This document shows positions 8,682 through 16,958 of a stretch of 64,000 nucleotides of DNA, piece by piece. The translations under genes and the position numbers were made by a program. The number at the start of each line of letters is the position of its first letter. Position 1 is the first letter of the stretch. The notes below the pieces were generated by a model, which searched no databases, was not told the origin of the DNA, and worked only from the letters and a program-made list of their open reading frames with translations. The stretch is from Verrucomicrobia bacterium 12-59-8 (lineage in GTDB: Bacteria; Verrucomicrobiota; Verrucomicrobiae; Verrucomicrobiales; Verrucomicrobiaceae): assembly GCA_002279765.1 (NCBI GenBank), contig NCCR01000017.1, positions 1-64,000 of the forward strand. The letters are read 5' to 3'.

Positions 8682-9353
8682 CTACTGCTGATGCTCCAGA
8701 TACTTGATCACGGCCTCGGTGCGGGAGCGGACATGCAGCTTTGAATAAACTGCTTTCAGGTAGTCGCGCACGGTCTCGTAGCTGATGCCGAGGTCGTGGG
8801 CGACTTCTTTGGGCACCATGCCTTGAGCGAGACGTTCGAGGATCTGGCCCTCGCGAGGTGTCAGTCCGGGGATTTCCTTTTTTTGCGGTGTGAGGGGCTC
8901 TTGGAAGGACTTGATGAGCAGTCGTGCGATCTCCTGGCTTAGCGGCGCGCCGCCTTCGCTGGCCTGGCGGATGCCGGCGGCGATTTCGTTCGGTTTGGCG
9001 GTCTTGAGAAGGTAACCATTGGCTCCAGCGCGAAGAGCCGCGAAAACCTTTTCCGGATCATCGTGGATAGTAAGCACGACGAAGGCCGTGGTCGGCATGC
9101 GCGGTGACATTTGGCGGATTAACTCCATGCCGGAGACCTTGGGCAGTTCGAGATCGACAACGACGACGTGCGGTTGCGAATCAAGTATCGGCTTCGCCGC
9201 TTCCTCAGCGCTTTCCCAAGCTCCGATGAATTCAAAGCCGTTGGCGGGCTTTTGGATCAGCTTCTTCATGAAGAGCCGCAGCGTAGGATCGTCTTCGACC
9301 ACAGCTACACGGAGGGTTTTCAAAGCGGGGATTTCGCTGGATGTCTCGGACAT
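8682..9353 (-). CDS. NarL/FixJ (LuxR-type) response regulator
   Basis: The protein has a receiver domain at about residues 12-130, with the acidic pair in VVEDDPT, the phospho-acceptor Asp in VVVDLELP, Thr in VVLTIHDD and Lys in YLLKTA. A LuxR-type helix-turn-helix follows (LTPREGQILERLAQG to ISYETVRDYLKAVYSKL). The frame is open for 70 more codons upstream, but that part is a shadow of the preceding gene. I take the ATG at 9353 (another ATG at 9371 is possible). It is the only DNA-binding protein in the EPS locus and shares an operon with the chain-length/export fusion. It is therefore the best local candidate for the factor that reads the eight-copy motif, which is an inference. Confidence 0.9.
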   Translation of the reverse strand: MSETSSEIPALKTLRVAVVEDDPTLRLFMKKLIQKPANGFEFIGAWESAEEAAKPILDSQPHVVVVDLELPKVSGMELIRQMSPRMPTTAFVVLTIHDDPEKVFAALRAGANGYLLKTAKPNEIAAGIRQASEGGAPLSQEIARLLIKSFQEPLTPQKKEIPGLTPREGQILERLAQGMVPKEVAHDLGISYETVRDYLKAVYSKLHVRSRTEAVIKYLEHQQ

Positions 9354-9436
9354 GCGGCAAATTAACGGCATGGGCAGCGATTTGGAAGAGGCATTTTTGC
9401 CGCTTGGCTCGCCTGAGCCGAGCCACCAACGAGGCT

Positions 9437-12400
9437 TTAACGGATTTGTGGGAGGAGCGGATCTTTGATGAAAGGGCCGACGTTGGCGCGCGTCCAGCTC
9501 GAGACGGCGCCTTGGAGGAAGGCGTTGATCGCAATATTCACGAGTTCCTCTGCCCGTGCCCACGGACGGTCAGCGACATAGACGATGTCCTTCGGTTCCA
9601 GCCGAAAACCGGTGCTGCGGGCGGTCAAAATATCATTCATATCGACAACGATGCGTTCAGGCTTCTCAAGTGAGCCTCGGATGACGAGTATGCGCTGTGT
9701 GTAGGCCTTCGGCGTGAATCCCCCGGCAAGGGCGATGGCGCTGTGGACGCTGCTGTGAGAGAGCAGGCCCTGCGTGCCCTGCATCTTCACATCGCCCAGG
9801 ACGTAGATTTCGTTCGAGTTGGCAGAGGGGAAGTAAAGGTAGTCGCCAGGCTCTACGCGGAGGTTTTGAGTCATGTCGCCGCGCATGAAGAGCGCCTCCA
9901 TGTTCAGGGGCACCCGCTGCTGGCCGCGCATGAGGAAGCTGTGGCCGAGATCGGCTAGTTCGACGGTGTTTTGTTGAAAAAGGCCGGTTTCCAGGCCACC
10001 CGCCTCAGCCACGACTTCGAGTACGGACATAGGACGGTCGAGATTGATGGCACCTTTTTTCACGATTTTTCCGAGAACATAGACCTTGCGACTTTGAAAG
10101 GTGAAAGGTGTGACAACGACTTTTGCACTACGATAGTAACGGCGCAGTTCGGTGGTGAGCCGGGCGCGCAATTGATCCACGGAAAGACCGGAGGCTTCGA
10201 TGTCGCGTGCCTGCAAGTAGGTGAGACGACCGTCTGGGCCGATGGACACCGCCTCGCGCTCGTGGCCTGGGAAGCCGGGCATGTCGATGTTTACGGCATC
10301 GCCGGGACCGAGGAGGAGTGTTGGATGGCTTTCTTTCGCAGGCGATAAGACCTCGTTCACGGCTTTGGAGAGCGGAGCTACAGGTTCGGCAGCGCCCACG
10401 TTCGCTGAAAGGACCAGCAGGGCGGCGAACTTCGCCAAGGCCAGCGGACGCAAAGCGGGGGCTCTATCGAGCACGGATGCAACAAGGCGGCAGCCAGCAT
10501 CGCGATACATGCGCAGGGTGCTGCTCACGCGCTCCACGCGAGTGCTGCCACTGGAGCCATACCACAGGAGATTCGGCAGCCTCTCGGCAATGAGCAATGA
10601 CTCCGGCTGCTCCACGGAGGGCAGTGTGATGAGGATGACGACTTCCGGGGTGGACCGCCATTTCGACATGGCCGCCCACCACTGCTGGCGATTCTCGGGT
10701 GTCCAGGACCAGGATTCATCGACGTGCAGCACGCAGACTTCATCGCTATGCTCGCGCAAATGCGTGGAGACGAGATCCGGCTCGATCATGGCGTCTCGCA
10801 GGCTCACAGTGGCCTCGCCTTGCTGCGAGGTGATGGCGATGCAACGCAGACCGCGACGTGCGGCCGCAGAGGCGAGACGCAGGGTCATGCGTGCGGCGGA
10901 GTCGGACTCGCCATCATGCATAACGCCGCAGACGGTCGCCTCACCACGTGTCGGGATTAAAAGCATGGGCTGGAGGCGCGTCCAAGTACGGAAAGCCCAC
11001 GCAGCCTCGCTTTCGTTTAAATGGCGTTGATCCAACGGCATGATGCCGACCACAGGCACACCGGTGGCGCGTTTCAGATCGCCACCACTGTGAATGCGCG
11101 CATCGAGCAAAGTAAGCATGATGACCGCAAAACCCACGAGCCCGGCACCTGCAGCAAAACCACCGCCGGTGGCCATGGCGAGCTTTTGAGTCGGCGGCAC
11201 CGTGCTGACGTCCTGCGGCCGATCCATGGAGAAGAGCTTGAAAAAGCCCTGCGCGTTTTCTTCAAAGAGCACGGCTTCGCGCTGGCGACTCGCGAGCAGC
11301 GCACGGGAGGCCTCCAGCGTCTGCTGCTTCGATTTGATGCTGGCGTATTCCATCGCCTTGCGCGGGAGCTGGGCCAGGCGATCGTTCAAACCGTCTCGAA
11401 CGATGTTGAGTTTGGCGAGCTGCTCGGACATGACCTGCTTTTCGGAACGAAGGCGCACGAGATCCAGATACAGACTCTCCGCCACGCTGCTCTCGCCGGG
11501 CTTTGGCGGAGCATCCACACTCGGGCCACGTGCCTGACCCTGCCGTTCCATCGCGTTGAGCTTTTCACGAGCCTCGATCATGGCCGGGTGCTCATCGGTG
11601 TAGCGCACGGCGAGTTCGGCGATTTGGCTGCGCACGGAGTCGAGGCGGGCGGCGTTCGTGTCCACCTTGGCGAGTTCCTTCTCCACCGCCTGAATGCGCA
11701 GGTCGAGCGTTTCGTGATCGAGCTTCACTGTTTCGTATTTGAGGGTGAAATTGCCGAGTTCACCGAGCCAGGCGTCCATCTGCTTGCCGGCATCGATCAA
11801 GTGCTCTCGACGTCCGTAGTCAAGGAGCTCCTCGTTCGCTTTCACAAGGTCGTTGTCCGTCCGCTCGATCTGGTGCTGAAGGAATGTGCGCATCTCGGTG
11901 GCAGATCCGCGTTGGAGATCGCGAGCCAGGGACAGCACCTCGGAAGTATAGGCCTTGAGCATCTCCAGCGAGGCTTCAGGGGTCTCATTGGAGGTCATGC
12001 TGATTGAAACGATGTCCGTGTTTCGCACCGGGGCGACGACGAGGCCGGCACGCAGCACATATTCGGGGAACCGGTTGTTGAGGCGCTTGCTTGTGGCCTC
12101 GATCATCGCGTTGGAGTGCATGAGGCTGACAAAGGTGGGAATAGTGAAGTCATGCGGCTTGTAGCTCTCTCCCGTGTCAGACTGGCGGAAGGCTGAGGCG
12201 GCTTCCTGCTTGATGACCTGCGCCTCGGCGGAGTGCAGGGTTTCAAAGCGCTGCAGGCCGACATAATAAAGCGCGCCACCGCAGGCCGCGCCGCCGATCG
12301 CCATAAGCCACCAGCGGCGTACGAGGGCGTCGAGGAGGCGCAGCGGGTCGAAGGGAAGCTTGATGGAGGCAGGAAGCTGTTCCGGTTCGGAGAGCGAATC

Positions 12401-12502
12401 GACATCCACGATTTTCGCACGCCGCCTGACCAACGGGCGGCGGTTTAGTGCGCGCGGCGGGATGGAAGCCGGAAGAGATGTTGAGACAGTGAGATCAGTC
12501 AT
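9437..12502 (-). CDS. fusion of Wzz/GumC-type chain-length regulator, decayed BY-kinase domain and Wza-type export domain
   Basis: One uninterrupted 1021-residue frame carries parts that are normally separate. Residues 64-83 and 445-466 are the two transmembrane helices of a polysaccharide co-polymerase, with a long coiled-coil periplasmic region between them (Wzz/GNVR type). Residues 515-680 occupy the place of the cytoplasmic tyrosine kinase, but the Walker A Gly-Lys-Ser/Thr is absent (the strand runs into VMHDGESDSAARM) and no Tyr-rich tail follows. Residues 684-705 form a third hydrophobic segment that looks like a Sec signal peptide (LAKFAALLVLSANVGAAE). Residues 728-1000 are a poly-export plus SLBB module (LLGPGDAVNID, VYVLGKIVKKGAI, IYVLGDVKMQG) similar to the 7545-8615 protein. 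It probably links inner-membrane chain-length control to the outer-membrane channel. It heads an operon with the response regulator. Confidence 0.88.
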   Translation of the reverse strand: MTDLTVSTSLPASIPPRALNRRPLVRRRAKIVDVDSLSEPEQLPASIKLPFDPLRLLDALVRRWWLMAIGGAACGGALYYVGLQRFETLHSAEAQVIKQEAASAFRQSDTGESYKPHDFTIPTFVSLMHSNAMIEATSKRLNNRFPEYVLRAGLVVAPVRNTDIVSISMTSNETPEASLEMLKAYTSEVLSLARDLQRGSATEMRTFLQHQIERTDNDLVKANEELLDYGRREHLIDAGKQMDAWLGELGNFTLKYETVKLDHETLDLRIQAVEKELAKVDTNAARLDSVRSQIAELAVRYTDEHPAMIEAREKLNAMERQGQARGPSVDAPPKPGESSVAESLYLDLVRLRSEKQVMSEQLAKLNIVRDGLNDRLAQLPRKAMEYASIKSKQQTLEASRALLASRQREAVLFEENAQGFFKLFSMDRPQDVSTVPPTQKLAMATGGGFAAGAGLVGFAVIMLTLLDARIHSGGDLKRATGVPVVGIMPLDQRHLNESEAAWAFRTWTRLQPMLLIPTRGEATVCGVMHDGESDSAARMTLRLASAAARRGLRCIAITSQQGEATVSLRDAMIEPDLVSTHLREHSDEVCVLHVDESWSWTPENRQQWWAAMSKWRSTPEVVILITLPSVEQPESLLIAERLPNLLWYGSSGSTRVERVSSTLRMYRDAGCRLVASVLDRAPALRPLALAKFAALLVLSANVGAAEPVAPLSKAVNEVLSPAKESHPTLLLGPGDAVNIDMPGFPGHEREAVSIGPDGRLTYLQARDIEASGLSVDQLRARLTTELRRYYRSAKVVVTPFTFQSRKVYVLGKIVKKGAINLDRPMSVLEVVAEAGGLETGLFQQNTVELADLGHSFLMRGQQRVPLNMEALFMRGDMTQNLRVEPGDYLYFPSANSNEIYVLGDVKMQGTQGLLSHSSVHSAIALAGGFTPKAYTQRILVIRGSLEKPERIVVDMNDILTARSTGFRLEPKDIVYVADRPWARAEELVNIAINAFLQGAVSSWTRANVGPFIKDPLLPQIR

Positions 12503-12538
12503 GATGACAAATGATGCCTCCGCAGGGGCAGCGGGACA

Positions 12539-12555
12539 ATCCCCCCAGCTGGGTG
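12539..12555 (-). promoter_or_regulatory. EPS regulon motif, copy 3
   Basis: Coding-strand core CACCCAGCTGGGGGGATT, almost identical to copy 2. The conserved position is 45 nt from the ATG of the chain-length/export fusion gene. Confidence 0.7.
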
Positions 12556-12570
12556 TAGGAGGTGCGAAAT

Positions 12571-12600
12571 GTAGCTGGGCGCTCCAGAGCTCCGAGCTAC
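12571..12600. repeat. REP-like imperfect palindrome
   Basis: A 30-bp near-palindrome with ends GTAGCT and AGCTAC and centre GCTCCAGAGC. It overlaps the end of the glycosyltransferase gene, and its CTA (12597-12599) is that gene's TAG stop. Related elements occur at 15854-15879, 19138-19167, 19222-19246 and 28489-28513, with more degenerate traces near 27103-27181. Confidence 0.6.
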
Positions 12601-13676
12601 GACAGATATGCAGCCATCACTTGTTCAGCGTTCTTAGCCCAGTCGAAGCGTTGGGCGTTCTCCAAGCCTGAGTGAATCAAATGAGCCCGGCGACCTTCGT
12701 TGGTGGCGAGGAGTTGCATTGCTTCTGCAATGTCGGGAACATGCTCGGGATTCACTATTTGGGCGGCATTGCCGACGACTTCATCCAGTGATCCCGCGTT
12801 TGAGCTGATGACGGGCGTGCCACAAGCCATGGCTTCGATGGGCGGGAGGCCGAAACCCTCAAAAAGAGACGGATAGACCATGCAGGATGCGGCACGGTAA
12901 AGATCCGGCAGCACTGCGTCCTCGACGAAGCCGAGTGTGCGGATATCGCCAAAATAGGGCGATGCTTTGACGGCAGTGTGGATGTGCTCGGCACCGTGCC
13001 AGTCGCTACCAGCGAGCACGAGCTGCCAGTCGCTGCCGGTGTGCATCTTGACCAGCCGCGAAACATAGAGGAAAAAGGGCTTTGTGAGGCCCCAGCGCTG
13101 ACCGGCAAAGGCTTTGGCAGCTTGCGCATCTCCGGGGTGAAATCGCAAGTGGTCGATTCCGTTGAGAATCACCTTCTGCCGTCCCGCTGGGATGCCAAAG
13201 AAGCGCTGGACGTCGCGTGCGGTGTTGGTGCTGACGGCGATGATTTGATCCTGTTGCCGGGCGAGATGTTTCACGACCACCTTCCCATAAAACATCCTCG
13301 CGAGGTCATACTTCCCACTCAGATGAAAGGGGGCCAGATCGTGGATGGTGGAAATGAGCCGGCATGGGGCGTTGTGCAACATGCGGCGGTAGCTGGGCAC
13401 ATGCAGCACATCGATGTGATTGGCGGTGATCCAGCGCGGGAGCACTGTTTGATGCCAGAGGATGTTTTTCACGGCAGGACGCCATTTCTCCGACACCGGC
13501 ACGATATGCATTTTCTCACGGGCGAAGTCGAAGAGCGGCACGTCCTCCTCCAAAACAAGGAGATGAAACTTCACCTCGTCGGCATGATTGAGCAGAGCGC
13601 GTGTGAGGGCTAAAATGTACTGGCCGACGCCGCTCTTGCCGCGCTGCATGACACTGGTGGAAAGGGCGACATTCAT
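12597..13676 (-). CDS. GT4 family glycosyltransferase with internal deletion
   Basis: A mannosyltransferase-like GT4 of 359 residues. N-terminal GKSGVGQYILAL and later STIHDLAPFHL are typical of the WbdA/MtfB-like branch. The C-terminal domain shows LVLAGSDWHGAEHIH, SLFEGFGLPPIEAMACG (EX7E) and GTPVISSNAGSLDEVVG. Between FFLYVSRL and KMHTGSDWQL about 18-20 residues usual in the family are missing, including the conserved Lys-Asn that follows the Arg and contacts the donor phosphate. The frame is kept, so the enzyme may be impaired or altered. The ATG at 13676 overlaps the upstream stop by 4 nt; 85 upstream codons of open frame are a shadow of the preceding gene. Confidence 0.85.
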   Translation of the reverse strand: MNVALSTSVMQRGKSGVGQYILALTRALLNHADEVKFHLLVLEEDVPLFDFAREKMHIVPVSEKWRPAVKNILWHQTVLPRWITANHIDVLHVPSYRRMLHNAPCRLISTIHDLAPFHLSGKYDLARMFYGKVVVKHLARQQDQIIAVSTNTARDVQRFFGIPAGRQKVILNGIDHLRFHPGDAQAAKAFAGQRWGLTKPFFLYVSRLVKMHTGSDWQLVLAGSDWHGAEHIHTAVKASPYFGDIRTLGFVEDAVLPDLYRAASCMVYPSLFEGFGLPPIEAMACGTPVISSNAGSLDEVVGNAAQIVNPEHVPDIAEAMQLLATNEGRRAHLIHSGLENAQRFDWAKNAEQVMAAYLS

Positions 13677-15652
13677 GCGCGCTGAGGAGCTTTGGATGTG
13701 AGGAATGAAAGAGCGATCTCGCGAATCGAGCCGATGCCGAAAACCAGGAGATCGGTTGAATAGCGCTTCAGCAGCCGGCGCGGCTCCTGAGCGAGGCGGA
13801 AGACCCACTCCATGCCTGCGACCTGCATCCAGCGCGGCGCCCGTCTGACAGTTCCGGCCAGGAAATCGACGGTGGCACCGACGCCAATGCAGACCGGTAC
13901 TCCTAGCGCAGCGTAGTTCCGGGCGATCCACTTTTCCTGCTTCGGACAGCCAAAGGAGACAAGCAGCACTTCGGGTTTGGCCTCCCGCACACGTTCACAT
14001 ATGCCTTCGTGATCCATCCTGTCGAGCGGAGCGAAGGGAGGTGAATACGAACCAGCGATCTGGATGTTCGGATGCTTTGATTCGATATTGCGAACGGCCT
14101 GCTTGAGCGTGCGGGGCTCGCCGCCAAGGAAAAAGACACGCCAGCCTTCGCGCTCGGCACGTGCGAGCAGTTGCGGGACGAGATCGGAGCCTGCAACGCG
14201 CTCTGGCAGGGGGCGGCGCAGCAGTTTCGAGAGCCAGACAAGCGGGGTGCCGTCGCAGACAACGAGATGGGCGTCATTCAGGATGCGGCGAAGCTCGGTG
14301 TCCCGGCGTGATTGCACTAGAAAATCGACGTTGGCGGTAGCGATGTAGTGAGGCTGCTTGGAATCGATCATGCCGCCGATTCGTTCGAGTGTTTGCGGCA
14401 TTGTGACGACATCGAAAGGCACATTCATGAGTCGCACCTGTTTCCGCTGTTCGGGTTTAAAGCGGCGATACCCGGCGCTGAGGTCCGCGCCGATGCGACG
14501 CCAGCCGAAGCGTTCTTTGGCGATGCGGATACCATTCTTGCGAAGATGTTCGCGCAGCGGCGAACTTTGCAGGGCATTGACGACCTGGTCAGCGAAAGTC
14601 TCGGGCGTGTCGGCAAGCAGGATGTTAGTGCCGTGCGTTAATCCGAGGCCCTGGGCACCAATGCTGGTGGAAATAACTGGGGTGCCAATGGCGAGGCTTT
14701 CGACGATTTTCAAACGAGTGCCGCCGCCGATGCGGAGCGGGACCATTTGCAGCCAGGCTCTGCGATAATACGGCCGAACGTCAGGTACGCCGCCGGTGAC
14801 GGTGACGCCGGGAAGCTGCGCGTAGGCCAGCACTTCAGCGATGGGCGATTTGCCGACGATGAGCACCTGCAGGGATGGCACACGCTGGAGGAGGCGGTGG
14901 TGTATTTCGGCGAAGAACCAGCGCAAGGCATCGACGTTCGGCGTGTAGTCCATCGCACCGCAAAAGAGGACGGTGGGCTTGGCGCTGCGTGGCTCGGGTT
15001 CGACAGCCGCTCGGAAGTATTCGAGATCGACTCCGTTGGCGACGACCTTGACCGGCGCAGTGGTGCTGATGTGTTTGCGAACAAATTCTTCGTCATCGGG
15101 GCCGCAGAGAATCTGAAGCTGACAGCGTTTGGCTACCCGCTTTTCAAAGCCGTGCATTTTGACAAGGCTTTCCCAGGCGAGGAGCTTGTCCTTCAGCGTG
15201 CGGGCATTGAAGGTGGCCTGCTGCTGTTGGAATTGAAGGTCCACACGACTGCGGTCAACGCTCAGAGGGATGTCCTGGTGTTCGTCGAGAAAGTATTGCG
15301 CCAAGACAATGTCACAGACGTGAACGAGGTCATAAGGGGTGCGCTTGAGCTGGTCGCGAATGGCTTTGGCAATGTGCGGCAAATTCCAGTGCTCGATGGA
15401 TGAAGGCGTGCGGTTGAAGAGACGATGAGGGAAGAGCTTCGGCCACTCAGGATGCTGAAACGGTACGAAGTGTACGTCGCGGCAGAAGGATTCGAAGACA
15501 TGGCGGTTCTCGAGGCGCTCACCCTTTTCGCTTAATGCGATGAGATCTACGGTGTGTTCCCGGGCAAGCTCACGCAGAAGGTGAAAAGTGCGCTGATAGG
15601 TGCCGCGGTCGATGGGGTAAGGGATGTAGGGGTAGATGACGAGGATGTTCAT
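13673..15652 (-). CDS. fusion of GT4 glycosyltransferase and WecG/TagA/CpsF (GT26) glycosyltransferase
   Basis: A 659-residue two-domain enzyme. Residues 1-400 are a GT4 of the kind found with PEP-CTERM/exosortase EPS clusters (MNILVIYPYIPYPIDRGTY, VLFCGAMDYTPNVDAL, RIGGGTRLKIVESLAIGTP). Residues 405-650 are a GT26 domain (TANVDFLVQSRRD, VVCDGTPLVWLSKLL, FFLGGEPRTLKQAV, LLVSFGCPKQEKWIARN). GT26 enzymes add the second sugar to undecaprenyl-linked intermediates, so the fusion may carry out two consecutive transfers. It heads a two-gene operon and has motif copy 4 upstream. No frameshift separates the parts. Confidence 0.9.
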   Translation of the reverse strand: MNILVIYPYIPYPIDRGTYQRTFHLLRELAREHTVDLIALSEKGERLENRHVFESFCRDVHFVPFQHPEWPKLFPHRLFNRTPSSIEHWNLPHIAKAIRDQLKRTPYDLVHVCDIVLAQYFLDEHQDIPLSVDRSRVDLQFQQQQATFNARTLKDKLLAWESLVKMHGFEKRVAKRCQLQILCGPDDEEFVRKHISTTAPVKVVANGVDLEYFRAAVEPEPRSAKPTVLFCGAMDYTPNVDALRWFFAEIHHRLLQRVPSLQVLIVGKSPIAEVLAYAQLPGVTVTGGVPDVRPYYRRAWLQMVPLRIGGGTRLKIVESLAIGTPVISTSIGAQGLGLTHGTNILLADTPETFADQVVNALQSSPLREHLRKNGIRIAKERFGWRRIGADLSAGYRRFKPEQRKQVRLMNVPFDVVTMPQTLERIGGMIDSKQPHYIATANVDFLVQSRRDTELRRILNDAHLVVCDGTPLVWLSKLLRRPLPERVAGSDLVPQLLARAEREGWRVFFLGGEPRTLKQAVRNIESKHPNIQIAGSYSPPFAPLDRMDHEGICERVREAKPEVLLVSFGCPKQEKWIARNYAALGVPVCIGVGATVDFLAGTVRRAPRWMQVAGMEWVFRLAQEPRRLLKRYSTDLLVFGIGSIREIALSFLTSKAPQRA

Positions 15653-15689
15653 GACGTCGCTATTGAAGCGGCATGTCCGAGAATGCGCA

Positions 15690-15708
15690 TCGCCCGCAAG
15701 TGAGGGGG
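15690..15708 (-). promoter_or_regulatory. EPS regulon motif, copy 4
   Basis: Coding strand CCCCCTCACTTGCGGGCGA. This is the most divergent class A copy (CTTG for CCTG and one interrupted G run), yet its distance to the ATG (46 nt) matches the others. Confidence 0.6.
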
Positions 15709-15853
15709 CTTTGCCAAACTTTTATGGCGAGTCTTGTGGCCGGCGAGGAGACGCGAAATGCAGCTTGGCTTTCGCATCGCAGCCAGTGCCGCGTCGAGTG
15801 CGCGATGGCACACCTCCACGAGGTGGATTTTCTCTGAACTCCAGGTGCGCGCG

Positions 15854-15879
15854 TTCTTGGCTTTGACAAGCCGATCTAC
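15854..15879. repeat. REP-like imperfect palindrome
   Basis: TTCTTGGCTTTGACAAGCCG followed by ATCTAC lies 15 bp beyond the stop of the nucleotidyltransferase gene. The centre CTTGGCTTTGACAAGCC is an imperfect hairpin, and the GCCGANCTAC end matches the copies at 12571 and 28489. Confidence 0.5.
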
Positions 15880-15893
15880 GAGTGGCGAGAACC

Positions 15894-16958
15894 TCAGTTA
15901 CAGCGATGCCAGAGTGTCTGGTAGGCTTGAATATGCTCGCGATTTATCGGCAAGCAGTCCCATAGCATCATGGCTAGAGCGTGCAGCAACGCCTCGCGGG
16001 GATGGCGTTTGACAGGCTGTGGTACGCCCAATGCAAGGCGTGGCGTGCGAAGATAACGCAGCAGATTCTTCCAAGCAGGTTGCTCGGGGCATTTGTTGAG
16101 TTTGCTTTGCGCGTAGTCAGCGGCTGTGGAGTAAGCTTGGCCGAGACGTTGGGACTCGAACTTCAAAAAGAGGTCTTTAGCGAGTTGAGTGACGTCGGCG
16201 TGAAGTTGGAAGAGCTCATTGCGTGTCAGGGTGCTGCGATATGGATGCAGCTTGAACTCGACGCCGGAAGTGTGATGCCGACGTATGGCTTCATCGGTTT
16301 CGAGCCGCTGTTGGCGTGTGATGCAGCTCCAGTGGTAGCGTCCTTCAGAGGCGAGAAGGGCATCGCCGAGGGCGAGTTGAGCTTTGGCGATGTTCCGTGC
16401 GACGAAGTCAGCGTCATCAGGTGAGAAGTCGGAGCGCTGGAGGCGTTCTTTGGCGAAAAGGAGACCCGAGCAGCGGTTGAAGAGCAGGCGTGTGACTTCG
16501 TGCAGCGGGATGCGCGAGGCGTCACGATGATGATCCGTAGCAGCCAAAAGCGTATCGTCGCCGACGAGCCAGCGATGGCCCATGACAAGGTCATAGTAGA
16601 ACATGCTGGTTGGCGAACGGCGCAGGGCTGACTTGGAGATGATTTTGAATTCGACCTCGATGCCAGCCTCGGGCGTGAGACGCTCGCCAAGTTCATGCAG
16701 AGCCGCTTTGTAACGGCGATCGTTGAGAAATGTACTGCCGCGGATGAGAACAAAAAATTCCAAATCGTTGTAGGGACAGTCGCCTTGATCTGTACGGAGC
16801 ACGCCGCCCTCTCCACGACCGTAACCGCCTGCGAGTGCGATTCCTTCGAGTTTTTCCTCGGGAACGATAGCCTGGATGCCTTCACGTACCCATTTGCATA
16901 CCTCGGCGAGGTGCTGTTCGAGCGCAGGGCTACCGTCGCGGGTGAATCGCGTGCTCAT
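15894..16958 (-). CDS. nucleotidyltransferase-fold protein of unknown target
   Basis: The 354-residue protein carries the DNA polymerase beta-like nucleotidyltransferase signature: LAGGYGRGEGGV near residue 43, the metal-binding acidic strand NDLEFFVL near residue 65, and a third acidic strand IEVEFKII near residue 100. The remainder is helical (a four-helix bundle is likely) and has no recognised domain. Such enzymes transfer NMP to proteins, RNA or small molecules. In this place, 4 nt overlapping the GT4 gene upstream, a role in EPS assembly or in modifying an EPS enzyme is possible but not shown. No signal peptide or membrane segment is seen. Confidence 0.7.
   Translation of the reverse strand: MSTRFTRDGSPALEQHLAEVCKWVREGIQAIVPEEKLEGIALAGGYGRGEGGVLRTDQGDCPYNDLEFFVLIRGSTFLNDRRYKAALHELGERLTPEAGIEVEFKIISKSALRRSPTSMFYYDLVMGHRWLVGDDTLLAATDHHRDASRIPLHEVTRLLFNRCSGLLFAKERLQRSDFSPDDADFVARNIAKAQLALGDALLASEGRYHWSCITRQQRLETDEAIRRHHTSGVEFKLHPYRSTLTRNELFQLHADVTQLAKDLFLKFESQRLGQAYSTAADYAQSKLNKCPEQPAWKNLLRYLRTPRLALGVPQPVKRHPREALLHALAMMLWDCLPINREHIQAYQTLWHRCN

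Larger units (their letters stand above)
15653..15893. other. intergenic region between EPS operons
   Basis: These 241 bp hold motif copy 4 (15690-15708) near the downstream gene and a REP-like palindrome (15854-15879) near the end of the nucleotidyltransferase gene. No other gene or clear terminator is visible. Confidence 0.6.
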
